From contig DASUZB010000249.1 in the NCBI GenBank assembly GCA_036377075.1, positions 1-25,658 on the forward strand: 25,658 bases of DNA. Reading direction: 5' to 3'. The DNA is from DASUZB01 sp036377075. GTDB lineage: Bacteria; Actinomycetota; CALGFH01. Below, in pieces: positions 15,119-22,470 of the stretch; position 1 is the stretch's first letter, and each line of letters begins with the position of its first letter. Both the position numbers and the translations under genes were made by a program. The notes under the pieces are model-generated. The model saw nothing but the letters and a program-made list of their open reading frames with translations. It was not told where the DNA came from and made no database searches.

Positions 15119-15160
15119 GTGTGGCAAATCGTGGGCACTAGTGCCCACATTTGGCCACAC
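15119..15160. promoter_or_regulatory. 42-bp interrupted palindrome at the rpsP start site
   Basis: The core GTGGGCACTAGTGCCCAC (15131-15148) is a perfect 18-bp palindrome. The arms continue: GTGTGGCAAAT (15119-15129) mirrors ATTTGGCCACAC (15149-15160) with one bulged base on each side. It could be an operator just downstream of the -10, or a stem-loop at the 5' end of the rpsP mRNA. I cannot assign it to a known regulator; the half-sites do not look like LexA, ArgR or NrdR boxes. Confidence 0.6.
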
Positions 15161-15251
15161 TCACCAGGTCCCGGACGCCACTGGCAACGGACGGGGAACG
15201 GCAGACCCACCGGGACGGGCGGGCCACCCCGAGAAGGAGCACCTCGACCCA

Positions 15252-15605
15252 ATGGCCGTAAAGCTGCGCCTGATGCGCATGGGCATGAAGAAGGCGCCGT
15301 ACTACCGCGTCGTCGTGGCCGACTCGCGCAGCCCGCGCGACGGGCGCTTCATCGAGAACATCGGCGTCTACCACCCGCACACCGAGCCCAGCCGGGTGGA
15401 GATCGACACCGACAAGGCGCGCGACTGGATCGCCAAGGGCGCGCAGCCGACCGAGGCGGTGACCAACCTGCTCGCGATCGCGGGCATGGAGGGGTTCGCC
15501 GAGCGCAAGGCGGCCGCCAAGGCCGAGCGCACCCGGCGCGCGGAGCGGGCCGCCAAGCGCAAGGGCGGCGGCAAGGCCACCTCCAAGCGTTCGTCCGCTT
15601 CCTGA
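15252..15605 (+). CDS. rpsP: 30S ribosomal protein S16
   Basis: A 117-aa small-subunit protein. MAVKLRLMRMGMKKAPYYRV, then DGRFIENIGVYHP and ARDWIAKGAQPTEAV are the standard S16 blocks. The C-terminus carries a Lys/Arg/Ala-rich tail of about 35 residues (from KAAAKAERTRR to KRSSAS), common in actinobacterial S16. The start ATG has AAGGAG at 15234-15239. Upstream in-frame sequence (15141 on) overlaps the palindrome and is not S16-like. It leads the rpsP-khpA-rimM-trmD operon. Confidence 0.97.
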   Translation: MAVKLRLMRMGMKKAPYYRVVVADSRSPRDGRFIENIGVYHPHTEPSRVEIDTDKARDWIAKGAQPTEAVTNLLAIAGMEGFAERKAAAKAERTRRAERAAKRKGGGKATSKRSSAS

Positions 15606-15610
15606 CGGCC

Positions 15611-15862
15611 ATGCGCGACGTGGTCGCCTACCTCGCCAGGGCGCTGGTCGACGAGCCCGACCGGATCGCCGTCGAGGAGTTCCGGGGCAGCCGTGGCATC
15701 ACCTACGAGGTGCGCGCGGCACCCTCCGACGTGGGCAAGCTCATCGGGCGCAGCGGGCGCACGGTGAAGAGCCTCCGGCGCCTGGTCCGCGCCGTCGCGC
15801 CGAGCCAGCTCGGCGCGGACGGCGACCGGGTCGAGGTCGAGGTCCTCGGCGAGGACGAGTGA
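15611..15862 (+). CDS. khpA: KH-domain RNA-binding protein KhpA
   Basis: An 83-aa single KH-domain protein that in other bacteria binds RNA, often as a dimer with KhpB, and affects cell division and RNA turnover. The KH signature is VGKLIGRSGRTVKSLR (residues 41-56) with the GxxG loop GRSG at 46-49. The ATG lies five bases after the rpsP stop, and the stop overlaps the rimM GTG by four bases, so all are one unit. The rpsP-khpA-rimM-trmD order is standard for Gram-positives. Confidence 0.93.
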   Translation: MRDVVAYLARALVDEPDRIAVEEFRGSRGITYEVRAAPSDVGKLIGRSGRTVKSLRRLVRAVAPSQLGADGDRVEVEVLGEDE

Positions 15863-16401
15863 ACGTGTCCGCTGCGGCGGTCCCGGCTCGCCTGGTCGTC
15901 GGTCGCGTCGTCCGCCCGCACGGGATCCACGGCGAGCTGGTGGTGCAGTCGCTCAGCGACGCGCCCGACCGCTTCGTGCCCGGCGCCGAGCTGGCGCTCG
16001 GCGACCCGGACGCCGAGGCGCCGCTGCGCCCGCTGGTGGTCGCCGAGGTGCGCAGCGACCGCGGGCGCCTGCTGGTCAGCTTCGAGGGCGTGGCCGACCG
16101 GGACGCCGCCGAGCCGCTGCGGGGCGGGCTGCTGTCGATCCCGCGCGAGGCCGCCCGGCAGCTCGCCACCGGCGAGTTCTGGCGGCACCAGCTCGTCGGC
16201 CTGGCGGTCTACGACCGCCAGGGACATCGCCGCGGCGAGGTCGCCGACGTCGTCCCCGGCACCGCCCACGACCTGCTGTCGGTGCGGCTCGACGACGGCG
16301 CGAGCGTGCTGGTGCCGTCGGTCGCCGCCCTGGTCACGGTCGAGCTGGAGGCGGGGCGGCTGGTGGTCGACGCGCTCCCCGGCCTGCTCGACCCCTCCTG
16401 A
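15859..16401 (+). CDS. rimM: Ribosome maturation factor RimM
   Basis: A 180-aa factor for 16S rRNA processing and 30S head assembly; it binds S19. The N-terminal RimM barrel has VVGRVVRPHGIHGELVV (residues 13-29), and the C-terminal PRC-barrel begins around FWRHQLVGLAVYD (about 107-119). The GTG start overlaps the khpA stop (GTGA). An internal GTG six bases on is a possible alternative. The gene ends eight to seventeen bases before trmD. Confidence 0.94.
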   Translation: MNVSAAAVPARLVVGRVVRPHGIHGELVVQSLSDAPDRFVPGAELALGDPDAEAPLRPLVVAEVRSDRGRLLVSFEGVADRDAAEPLRGGLLSIPREAARQLATGEFWRHQLVGLAVYDRQGHRRGEVADVVPGTAHDLLSVRLDDGASVLVPSVAALVTVELEAGRLVVDALPGLLDPS

Positions 16402-16417
16402 CTGGGCGGTGGCGCGC

Positions 16418-17146
16418 GTGCGCTTCGACGTCATCACGATCTTCCCCGGGTTCTTCGACTCGCCGCTCTCCACCGGCCTGCTGTACAAGGCGCGCGAGGT
16501 CGGGCTCATCAGCGTCCGCTGCCACGACCTGCGCGACTGGACCCACGACCGGCATCGCACCGTCGACGACGCCCCCTTCGGCGGCGGCGCGGGCATGGTG
16601 ATGCGGCCCGCCCCCTGGTTCGAGGCGCTGGACGAGCTCGCCGGGCCGGACGACCCCGCCCGGGTGGTGCTGCTCGCCCCCGACGGGGTCCGGTTCGACC
16701 AGCGGGCCGCCGCCCGGCTCGCCCGCGAGCCACGGCTGGTGCTGTGCTGCGGCCGCTACGAGGGCGTCGACGAGCGCGTCCGCAGCCGCGTCGACGAGGT
16801 CATCTCGCTCGGCGACTTCGTGCTCGCCGGCGGCGAGACGGCCGCCCTCGCGGTGATCGAGGCGGTCGCCAGGCTGGTCCCCGGGGTGCTCGGCAACGCC
16901 GCGTCGGCGGCCGACGAGTCGTTCGTGACGGGGGGCGCCGAGGGCGGGCTCGGCCTGCTCGAGTACCCGCAGTACACCAGGCCGGCCTCCTACCGCGGCA
17001 TGGAGGTCCCCGAGGTCCTGCGCTCCGGCGACCACGGCGCCATCGCCCGCTGGCGCCGCGCCCAGGCCGTCGAGCGCACCCGCCGCTTCCGCCCCGACCT
17101 TCTGGACGGGCTGACCGAGGAGGAGACCGTCCCGCCGCCGGAGTGA
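16418..17146 (+). CDS. trmD: tRNA (guanine37-N1)-methyltransferase
   Basis: SPOUT-class enzyme, 242 aa, that methylates G37 of tRNAs and prevents +1 frameshifting. Seen: MRFDVITIFPGFF at the N-terminus, HRTVDDAPFGGGAGMVM, the trefoil-knot SAM site LVLCCGRYEGVDERV and ISLGDFVLAGGE, and the C-terminal YTRPASYRGMEVPEVL with a GDH segment. GTG 16418 gives the canonical MRFDV start; GTG 16409 would add MAR in front and cannot be excluded. It follows rimM closely and precedes rplS, as in most bacteria. Confidence 0.96.
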   Translation: MRFDVITIFPGFFDSPLSTGLLYKAREVGLISVRCHDLRDWTHDRHRTVDDAPFGGGAGMVMRPAPWFEALDELAGPDDPARVVLLAPDGVRFDQRAAARLAREPRLVLCCGRYEGVDERVRSRVDEVISLGDFVLAGGETAALAVIEAVARLVPGVLGNAASAADESFVTGGAEGGLGLLEYPQYTRPASYRGMEVPEVLRSGDHGAIARWRRAQAVERTRRFRPDLLDGLTEEETVPPPE

Positions 17147-17179
17147 GCGGCGGCCGCCCGTGCGCGGCCGTGCTCGTGT

Positions 17180-17213
17180 TACCCTCGTAGCAAGTCACCG
17201 GCGCACGCGCCGG
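17180..17213 (+). promoter_or_regulatory. rplS promoter -10 and leader hairpin
   Basis: TACCCT (17180-17185) is a likely -10. CCGGCG (17198-17203), loop CACG, CGCCGG (17208-17213) forms a perfect hairpin starting 13 bases after it. The leader would be about 90 bases. L19 leader regulation is known in some other phyla; I see no direct match to those motifs. Confidence 0.45.
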
Positions 17214-17283
17214 CCCCGTCCTGTTGTGAGGCCGGCACGCACGCGTGAGTCGGTTCCTCGTGTGCTCAAGGAGCCTCACCCAC

Positions 17284-17640
17284 ATGCAGATCACCGACGC
17301 GGTCGAACGCGCGCAGTTGCGCGACGACCTGCCCGACTTCCGGCCTGGCGACACCGTCAAGGTGCACGTGCGCGTGGTCGAAGGCAGCCGTTCCCGGATC
17401 CAGATCTTCCAGGGCTTCGTCCTGCGCCGCCAGGGCGGCGGCCTGCGCGAGACCTTCAGCGTCCGCAAGGTCTCCTTCGGCGTGGGGGTGGAGCGCACCT
17501 TCCCCGTCCACTCGCCGAGCATCGCCAAGGTCGAGCTGGTCACCCGCGGCGACGTGCGCCGCAGCAAGCTCTACTACCTGCGCGAGCGGACCGGCAAGGC
17601 CGCGAAGATCAAGGAGAAGCGCAGCCCCGCGCGCACATGA
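17284..17640 (+). CDS. rplS: 50S ribosomal protein L19
   Basis: A 118-aa large-subunit protein at the 30S-50S interface. Recognised by PDFRPGDTVKVHVRV, then SRIQIFQGFVLRRQG, FSVRKVSFGVGVERTFP and KLYYLRERTGKAAKI at the C-terminus. ATG 17284 has AAGGAG ten bases upstream; an in-frame start at 17245 would add 13 non-conserved residues. The stop overlaps the lepB ATG (ATGA), so L19 and signal peptidase are translationally coupled. Confidence 0.97.
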   Translation: MQITDAVERAQLRDDLPDFRPGDTVKVHVRVVEGSRSRIQIFQGFVLRRQGGGLRETFSVRKVSFGVGVERTFPVHSPSIAKVELVTRGDVRRSKLYYLRERTGKAAKIKEKRSPART

Positions 17641-18428
17641 GGCGCCCAGCGGTCGGCGAGGGCGACGGGACCGGCGGCGACGCCCGGCCCCTGCCGCCGG
17701 CCGACCCGAGCAACGAACCGCCGGCCGCCGAGGCCGACCAGGCCGCCTCGCCGACCGACCCGCCCGCGCCGGCGCAGCAGGTGGTGCGGCCCGGCCGGGC
17801 GAAGAAGCCGGCCAAGGAGAAGCCGAGCGGCCCCCTCGCCGTCCTGCGCGAGACGGCCACCCTGGTGATCCTCGCCGTCCTGCTCGCCGTGGTCTTCAAG
17901 ACCTTCCTGGTGCAGGCGTTCTTCATCCCGTCCGGGTCGATGGAGCCGACCCTGGACATCTCCGACCGCGTCCTGGTCGAGAAGGTCTCCTACCGCTTCG
18001 GCGACATCAAGCAGGGCGACATCGTGGTCTTCGTCCACAACGAGCCCGGCCTGCCGAGCTCCGAGCCCTCCAACCCGGTCGCCCGCTTCGTCACCAGCCT
18101 CGGCCAGGCGATCGGCCTCGCGCCGCCGTCCGAGCGCGACTTCATCAAGCGCGTCGTCGGCGTCCCCGGCGACAAGATCAGCTGCTCCGGCGGCAAGCTG
18201 TACCGCAACGGCCACGCGCTCTCCGAGCCCTACCTGGCGGAAGGCACCACCACCGAGTGCAGCCGCCAGACCGTGCCGGCGGGCAAGATCTTCGTGATGG
18301 GCGACAACCGCAACAACTCGCAGGACTCGCGGGTGTTCGGCCCGGTCGACGAGAAGGTCGTGGTCGGGCGCGCGTTCGTCCGCATATGGCCGTTCGGCCG
18401 GACCGGATGGCTCCGCCGAGACCGCTGA
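17637..18428 (+). CDS. lepB: Signal peptidase I
   Basis: Membrane-bound serine/lysine protease, 263 aa, that cleaves Sec and Tat signal peptides. A disordered Pro/Ala/Glu-rich cytoplasmic tail (1-65) leads into one membrane helix (about 72-92). The catalytic region follows: PSGSMEPTL with S101, RDFIKRVVGVPGD with K171, and MGDNRNNSQDSR (221-232). The ATG overlaps the rplS stop by four bases. The long N-terminal tail is usual for actinobacterial LepB. It serves the exported proteins of the cell, including the lipoprotein and SRP substrates suggested by neighbouring genes. Confidence 0.95.
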   Translation: MRRPAVGEGDGTGGDARPLPPADPSNEPPAAEADQAASPTDPPAPAQQVVRPGRAKKPAKEKPSGPLAVLRETATLVILAVLLAVVFKTFLVQAFFIPSGSMEPTLDISDRVLVEKVSYRFGDIKQGDIVVFVHNEPGLPSSEPSNPVARFVTSLGQAIGLAPPSERDFIKRVVGVPGDKISCSGGKLYRNGHALSEPYLAEGTTTECSRQTVPAGKIFVMGDNRNNSQDSRVFGPVDEKVVVGRAFVRIWPFGRTGWLRRDR

Positions 18429-18465
18429 CGGACGGGACGATGGCACGGTTCGCACTCCGACGCGG

Positions 18466-18493
18466 TTGTGCTGTTCGGGGCCGGCGGTAGGCT
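18466..18493 (+). promoter_or_regulatory. Promoter for leaderless rnhB mRNA
   Basis: TTGTGC (18466-18471), 16-base spacer, TAGGCT (18488-18493), then exactly six bases to ATG 18500. Spacing to the start codon is identical to that at acyP, so transcription should begin on the A of ATG. There is no Shine-Dalgarno. Confidence 0.6.
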
Positions 18494-18499
18494 TGGCGG

Positions 18500-19156
18500 A
18501 TGCTGGCGACTGCGACGTTCGAGGACCGTCTGCGCGACGCGGGCTTTGCCCGGGTCGCCGGGGTCGACGAGGCCGGCCGGGGGGCCCTCGCCGGCCCGCT
18601 GGTGGCCGCCGCGGTGATCCTGCCGCCCGACTGCGGTATCACCGGGCTGGCCGACTCCAAGCTGCTCAGCCCGGCGCGCCGCCAGGAGCTGGCGGCCGAG
18701 ATCGAGCAGCTCGCGCTCGCGATCGGCGTGGTCCGGGTGGGACCGGACACGATCGACCGTACCGGCCTGCACCGCGCCAACCTGGCGCTGCTGGCCCGCG
18801 CCCTGCGCGCCCTGCCCGGCGGCTTCGACTACGGCCTGGCCGACGGTTTCCCGATCCCGCACCTGCCCGCACCGGTCCTCGGCGTGCGCAAGGGCGACCA
18901 GGTGATGAGCTGCGTGGCCGCCGCGTCGATCATCGCCAAGGTCACCAGGGACCGCATCATGGTCGGCGCGGCCCGCCGCTACCGTGGCTACGGGTTCGAG
19001 CGGCACAAGGGGTACGGAACCGAGGAGCACTGGACGGCGCTGCGCGCGCTCGGCCCTTCGGCCTACCATCGCCACTCCTTCGTGGGAGTGGCCACACCCT
19101 GGGCGGTCGTCCGCCCGGAGCGGCCGACCGACCGGGACGAACAGGAGGAGCGATGA
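18500..19156 (+). CDS. rnhB: Ribonuclease HII
   Basis: A 218-aa RNase H type 2 that cuts RNA in RNA-DNA hybrids and removes misincorporated ribonucleotides. The active site is seen as GVDEAGRGALAGP (D23, E24), D115 and D133 (KGDQVMSCVAAASIIAKVTRD region). The C-terminal GYGFERHKGYGTEEHWTAL is typical. The start is supported by the leaderless promoter. The stop overlaps the DUF2469 ATG (ATGA). Confidence 0.96.
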   Translation: MLATATFEDRLRDAGFARVAGVDEAGRGALAGPLVAAAVILPPDCGITGLADSKLLSPARRQELAAEIEQLALAIGVVRVGPDTIDRTGLHRANLALLARALRALPGGFDYGLADGFPIPHLPAPVLGVRKGDQVMSCVAAASIIAKVTRDRIMVGAARRYRGYGFERHKGYGTEEHWTALRALGPSAYHRHSFVGVATPWAVVRPERPTDRDEQEER

Positions 19157-19449
19157 GCGCCGAGGACCTGGAACGGTACGAGGCGGATATCGAGCTGCAG
19201 CTCTACCACGAGTACCGGGACGTGCTCGGCATGTTCCAGTACGTGGTCGAGACCGAGCGGCGCTTCTACCTGTGCAACAAGTTCGACCTCCAGGTTCGCA
19301 ACCAGGACACGGACGTCTACTTCGACCTGGTGCTCCACGACGCCTGGGTGTGGGACATGTACCGGCCGGCCCGCTTCGTCAACAAGGTCCGGGTGGTGAC
19401 CTTCAAGGACGTGAACATCGAGGAGCTCATCAAGAAGGACGACCTCTAG
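19153..19449 (+). CDS. DUF2469 family protein
   Basis: A 98-aa acidic protein, MSAEDLERYEADIELQLYHE, with a Trp/Tyr-rich core (VLHDAWVWDMYRPARFVNKV) and the end DVNIEELIKKDDL. This matches DUF2469, a highly conserved actinobacterial family always found after rnhB; its function is unknown. ATG overlaps the rnhB stop and has GGAGGAG upstream. It is a good marker that the host is an actinobacterium. Confidence 0.94.
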   Translation: MSAEDLERYEADIELQLYHEYRDVLGMFQYVVETERRFYLCNKFDLQVRNQDTDVYFDLVLHDAWVWDMYRPARFVNKVRVVTFKDVNIEELIKKDDL

Positions 19450-19481
19450 ACCCGCGCTCCTCCACGACAAGGGCCGATCGG

Positions 19482-19604
19482 ATGGGCTTCAACGCAACCC
19501 GGCGCTACCGCGACAAGAAGACGGTCGACATCGCGATCCTGGTCGCCGCGGTGGTGATCATCGGCGGCCTGCTCGCCTGGGTGCTGGCCGCGGGCGGCCA
19601 CTGA
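19482..19604 (+). CDS. 40-residue single-pass membrane protein
   Basis: MGFNATRRYRDKKTVDIAIL followed by a hydrophobic helix (about residues 16-36: VDIAILVAAVVIIGGLLAWVL) and AAGGH. The basic N-terminus before the helix predicts an N-in orientation. It lies 32 bases after DUF2469 on the same strand and is followed by a hairpin, so it may be the last gene of the rnhB unit. The Shine-Dalgarno is weak. I do not recognise a family; evidence that it is real is its clean signal-anchor design and position. Confidence 0.55.
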   Translation: MGFNATRRYRDKKTVDIAILVAAVVIIGGLLAWVLAAGGH

Positions 19605-19700
19605 CACCCACGGCGGGTCGTTGCGACCCGTGCCCGTCGGCTCGGGCGTATCTCGACGAGGCCGGCGCGCTCCAGCTCATTGAGGCGCCGGCGACCACGG
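19605..19700 (-). pseudogene. Possible winged-helix regulator fragment
   Basis: Read on the minus strand, this stretch encodes RRRLNELERAGLVEIRPSRR, which resembles the wing region of ArsR/MarR/PadR-type regulators (a leucine-rich helix followed by RAGLVEI). Only about 30 residues show this, no start or helix-turn-helix is visible, and the frame runs on into low-complexity shadow sequence. It could be chance. Confidence 0.25.
19614..19630 (+). terminator. Hairpin after the rnhB unit
   Basis: CGGGTCG (19614-19620), loop TTG, CGACCCG (19624-19630). Perfect seven-pair stem ten bases after the small membrane protein stop, with no T-run. A plausible U-less terminator. Confidence 0.45.
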
Positions 19701-19724
19701 GGCCAGGGGGGAGAGGATCGAGCG

Positions 19725-20978
19725 ATGGACGCTGTTGAGGTCGCGATCGTCGGAGGAGGGCAGGCCGGGCTGGCCGTGAGCCACGAGCTGACCGTGGCCG
19801 GGATCGACCACCTCGTGCTGGAGCGGGGCCGCGTCGGGCAGAGCTGGCGTGACCGTTGGGACAGCTTCTGCCTGGTCACCCCGAACTGGTCGGTGCGGCT
19901 GCCCGGTGGCCACTACCAGGGGGCGGACCCCGACGGCTTCATGGTCAGGGACGAGGTCGTCGCCCACCTGCGGGGCTACGCCGACGCCTTCGCCGCGCCG
20001 GTCCGCGAGGGGGTGGAGGTCGTCTCGCTGGAGGTGGCGCGCCAGGATGGTTTCCGCCTCGAGACCTCGGCCGGCGCGCTCCAAGCCGGCTACGTGGTGG
20101 CCGCGACCGGCTCCTACCGGCGCCCGCACCGGCCCGATGGCGCCGCCACCCTGCCGGCCGACCTGCTCCAGCTCGACGTCGGCGACTACCGCAACCCCGA
20201 GCAGCTGCCGCCGGGCAGGGTGCTGGTGGCCGGCAGCGGCCAGTCCGGCGCCCAGGTCGCCGAGGAGCTCACCCTCGCCGGCCGCGAGGTGGTCCTCGCG
20301 TGCGGCAAGGCCGCCTGGGCGCCGCGCCGCCTCGGTGGCCGCGACCTGTTCTGGTGGGCGCTGGAGTCCGGCTTCCTCACCATGACGCTCGCCTCCCTGC
20401 CCTCCCCGGCCGCGCGGCTGGCCGCCAACCCCCTGCTCACCGGCCAGCGCGGCGGCCACGACCTCCACCTCCGCACGCTGCGGGCGATGGGCGTCACCCT
20501 CACCGGCCGCTTCCTCGGCGCCTCCGGCCGCGAGGCATGGTTCGCTCCCGACCTCGGCGACAGCGTCGCCTGGGGGGACCAGCGCCACCGGGAGCTGATG
20601 GAGCTGTTCACCAAGCTGGCGGCGGAGCGGGGGCTGCCACCGCCGCCGGTCCCCGAGCCGGAACCGTTCGACGCGCACGCGCCCGAGCGGCTGCCGCTCG
20701 CCGGCCTCGGGGCGGTCGTCTTCGCCGGCGGCTACCGTCCGGACTACGGCAGCTGGTTGCCGTGGCCGGAGGCGTTCGACGAGTTCGGCTTCCCGCTGCA
20801 GCAGGACGGCGCCAGCACCATGGTCGACGGCCTCTACTTCGCCGGCGTCCACTTCCAGCGCACCCGCAAGTCGTCGCTGCTGGTCGGCGTCGGCGAGGAC
20901 GCCGCGCTGGTGGCCGCCGACATCGCCGCCCGCACCACCAAGGCGAGGACCCGCTCGCGCCGCCAGCAGGCGGGTTAG
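19725..20978 (+). CDS. FAD/NAD(P)-dependent monooxygenase-like oxidoreductase
   Basis: A 417-aa flavoprotein of the flavin-containing monooxygenase/CzcO-like class. The FAD Rossmann motif VAIVGGGQAGLAVS is at residues 6-19, and the NAD(P) motif VLVAGSGQSGAQVAEE begins near 167. A conserved WRDRWDSFCLVTPNW block follows the first motif, and a C-terminal DGLYFAGVHFQRTRKSSLLVGVGEDA block closes the FAD site. The substrate cannot be read; similar proteins oxygenate small nucleophiles or ketones. ATG 19725 has GGGGGGAGAGGA upstream; ATG 19680 would add 15 Arg-rich residues. Its stop lies in the left arm of the 95-bp inverted repeat. It is convergent with the Eis-like gene. Confidence 0.85.
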   Translation: MDAVEVAIVGGGQAGLAVSHELTVAGIDHLVLERGRVGQSWRDRWDSFCLVTPNWSVRLPGGHYQGADPDGFMVRDEVVAHLRGYADAFAAPVREGVEVVSLEVARQDGFRLETSAGALQAGYVVAATGSYRRPHRPDGAATLPADLLQLDVGDYRNPEQLPPGRVLVAGSGQSGAQVAEELTLAGREVVLACGKAAWAPRRLGGRDLFWWALESGFLTMTLASLPSPAARLAANPLLTGQRGGHDLHLRTLRAMGVTLTGRFLGASGREAWFAPDLGDSVAWGDQRHRELMELFTKLAAERGLPPPPVPEPEPFDAHAPERLPLAGLGAVVFAGGYRPDYGSWLPWPEAFDEFGFPLQQDGASTMVDGLYFAGVHFQRTRKSSLLVGVGEDAALVAADIAARTTKARTRSRRQQAG

Positions 20979-21070
20979 GGAGCCGGTCACGTATCCCCGG
21001 TGCGCGCCGGTACGGCTTCGTGTCACCGCGGCCAAGGAAGGCGCGGCACCGACACATGACCGGCTCCCTA
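20976..21070. repeat. 95-bp inverted-repeat element between convergent genes
   Basis: TAGGGAGCCGGTCA (20976-20989) is the perfect reverse complement of TGACCGGCTCCCTA (21057-21070). Inside, CGGTGCGCGCC on the left mirrors GGCGCGGCACCG on the right with one bulged base, so most of the element can fold into one long stem. The outermost triplets are the stop codons of both flanking genes (TAG on plus, TAG on minus). It could be a bidirectional terminator or a MITE-like insert; no target-site duplication is visible. Confidence 0.7.
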
Positions 21071-22264
21071 GTAGTACTCGGCCGTCCACGGCCTCGGGCC
21101 GCTCGCGAACGCGGCCCGCAGCAGCCCCAGCTCGTCGGCGTCGAAGCCGGCGAGCAGGCCGGCGGCGGCCAGCGTCCCCGGGTCGGCGAAGCCGGTGAAC
21201 AGCGCCGCCAGGCCGCGCGGGTCGGCGCGCCCGGACGGCGCCGGCGCGATCCTAGCCACCTCGGCCTTGCCGGCCTCGAGCGCGAGCCGCCAGTGGCCGA
21301 CGTTCCACGGGCAGACCGGGTCGTCGACCGAGAACCTGACCGCGCCGTCCACCCAGGCGGGGTACGGCCGGCCCGCGAACGCGGCCGCCAGGTCGACCAG
21401 CCGTAGCATCCAGTGGTCGCGAGCGACCATGGCGAGGTGCTCGTCCTCCAGGGCGAACAGGACCGGGTCCGGGTCGGGGCCGCTCCACCGCACGTAGCCG
21501 CCCAGCGGCGCCCAGCCCGCCAGCGCCGCGAGCAGCCCCCGCTCCGCGCCCGGCACGCAGCCCCAGTCCAGCACCTGGATGCGCTTGCTGAACTGCTCGG
21601 GCGGCACCGGGGTTCCCTCCTCGAACGCCACCAGCACCCACCCGACCGGGCTCGAGTCCTCCGCCTCCAGCAGGAAGCAGGTGGCCGGCTCGGGCTGGTC
21701 CTCGCGGGTGAACCGGCGCCACCAGCGGCGGTCCCTGACCAGGGCGCCGTGCCGCGCGGGCGCCAGCCGCTCGTACAGCTCGAGCACCGGCTCGAGGCCG
21801 CCCGCGGCCAGCCGCCGCACCCGCCACGGCGCCGCCGAGCGCGGCAGGTGCTCGCAGCGCACGTGGTAGGTGCTCCACGCGCCGGCGAACTCGAACCCGA
21901 CCGTGCGGTAGAACGCGGCCGTGCTCGGGCGCAGGGTCGCCGTCGGCACGCCGTCGTCGTACAGCTCCGCCATCAGCCGCCCGAGCAGCATCGCCCCGAA
22001 GCCGCGGGCGCGGTGCTCCGGCGGCGTGACGAACTGCAGCACCTGCGCCGACGGCAGCGCCCGCCCCAGCCACCACTGCGCCAGCCGGGCGTGGCGCAGC
22101 ACGCTGACGACCTCGCCGTCCGCCTCCAGCACGCGGAACTCCTCCGCCGCGGTCCGCCGCGCGTAGTCGCTCCGGTGCGGGCTGCCGAACCCGAGCATGA
22201 CCAGCGCCGCCGCCCGCTCCCGCTCCGCCTCCTCGATGCCGCGGTAGACCGCCTCCGTGGTCAT
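21068..22264 (-). CDS. Eis-like GNAT N-acetyltransferase
   Basis: A 398-aa protein of the Eis family: two fused GNAT domains and a C-terminal sterol-carrier-like (SCP2-type) domain. The acetyl-CoA loop is RARGFGAMLLGRL (85-97). F118-Y119 in AAFYRTVGFEF corresponds to the general-acid Tyr of Eis, and the C-terminus ends in EYY, matching the use of the terminal carboxylate as base. Eis proteins acetylate amines, including aminoglycosides and some host or peptide lysines; the substrate here is unknown. The start ATG (MTTEAVYRGI) is preceded by GGAGGAGG. The frame upstream of it (to 22540) is Arg-rich shadow. The stop is in the right arm of the 95-bp element. Confidence 0.85.
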   Translation of the reverse strand: MTTEAVYRGIEEAERERAAALVMLGFGSPHRSDYARRTAAEEFRVLEADGEVVSVLRHARLAQWWLGRALPSAQVLQFVTPPEHRARGFGAMLLGRLMAELYDDGVPTATLRPSTAAFYRTVGFEFAGAWSTYHVRCEHLPRSAAPWRVRRLAAGGLEPVLELYERLAPARHGALVRDRRWWRRFTREDQPEPATCFLLEAEDSSPVGWVLVAFEEGTPVPPEQFSKRIQVLDWGCVPGAERGLLAALAGWAPLGGYVRWSGPDPDPVLFALEDEHLAMVARDHWMLRLVDLAAAFAGRPYPAWVDGAVRFSVDDPVCPWNVGHWRLALEAGKAEVARIAPAPSGRADPRGLAALFTGFADPGTLAAAGLLAGFDADELGLLRAAFASGPRPWTAEYY

Positions 22265-22470
22265 CCACCTCCTCCGACGCCTCGCCCGGCCCCGATCATC
22301 CCCGCTCCCGCCGACAGCCCTCCACCGGGTTTCCACATCGGCGACCGGGCGCCCGCATGGCCGTCCACAGGTTGGACGGGTGGGGTTCCCGGCCCGCTCC
22401 CAGCCGCCTAGGGTCCGGTCTTCGCGACGGCGCCGCCGCGCCCGAGGGCGGCGCGGACCCGGAGACGACC
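22265..22470. promoter_or_regulatory. Divergent intergenic region of the eis-like gene and yraN
   Basis: Contains a hairpin or dyad CCGTCCA (22361-22367), CAGGT, TGGACGG (22373-22379), and a possible -10 TAGGGT (22409-22414) towards yraN. The dyad could be an operator serving either gene; no known family site is recognised. Confidence 0.35.
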
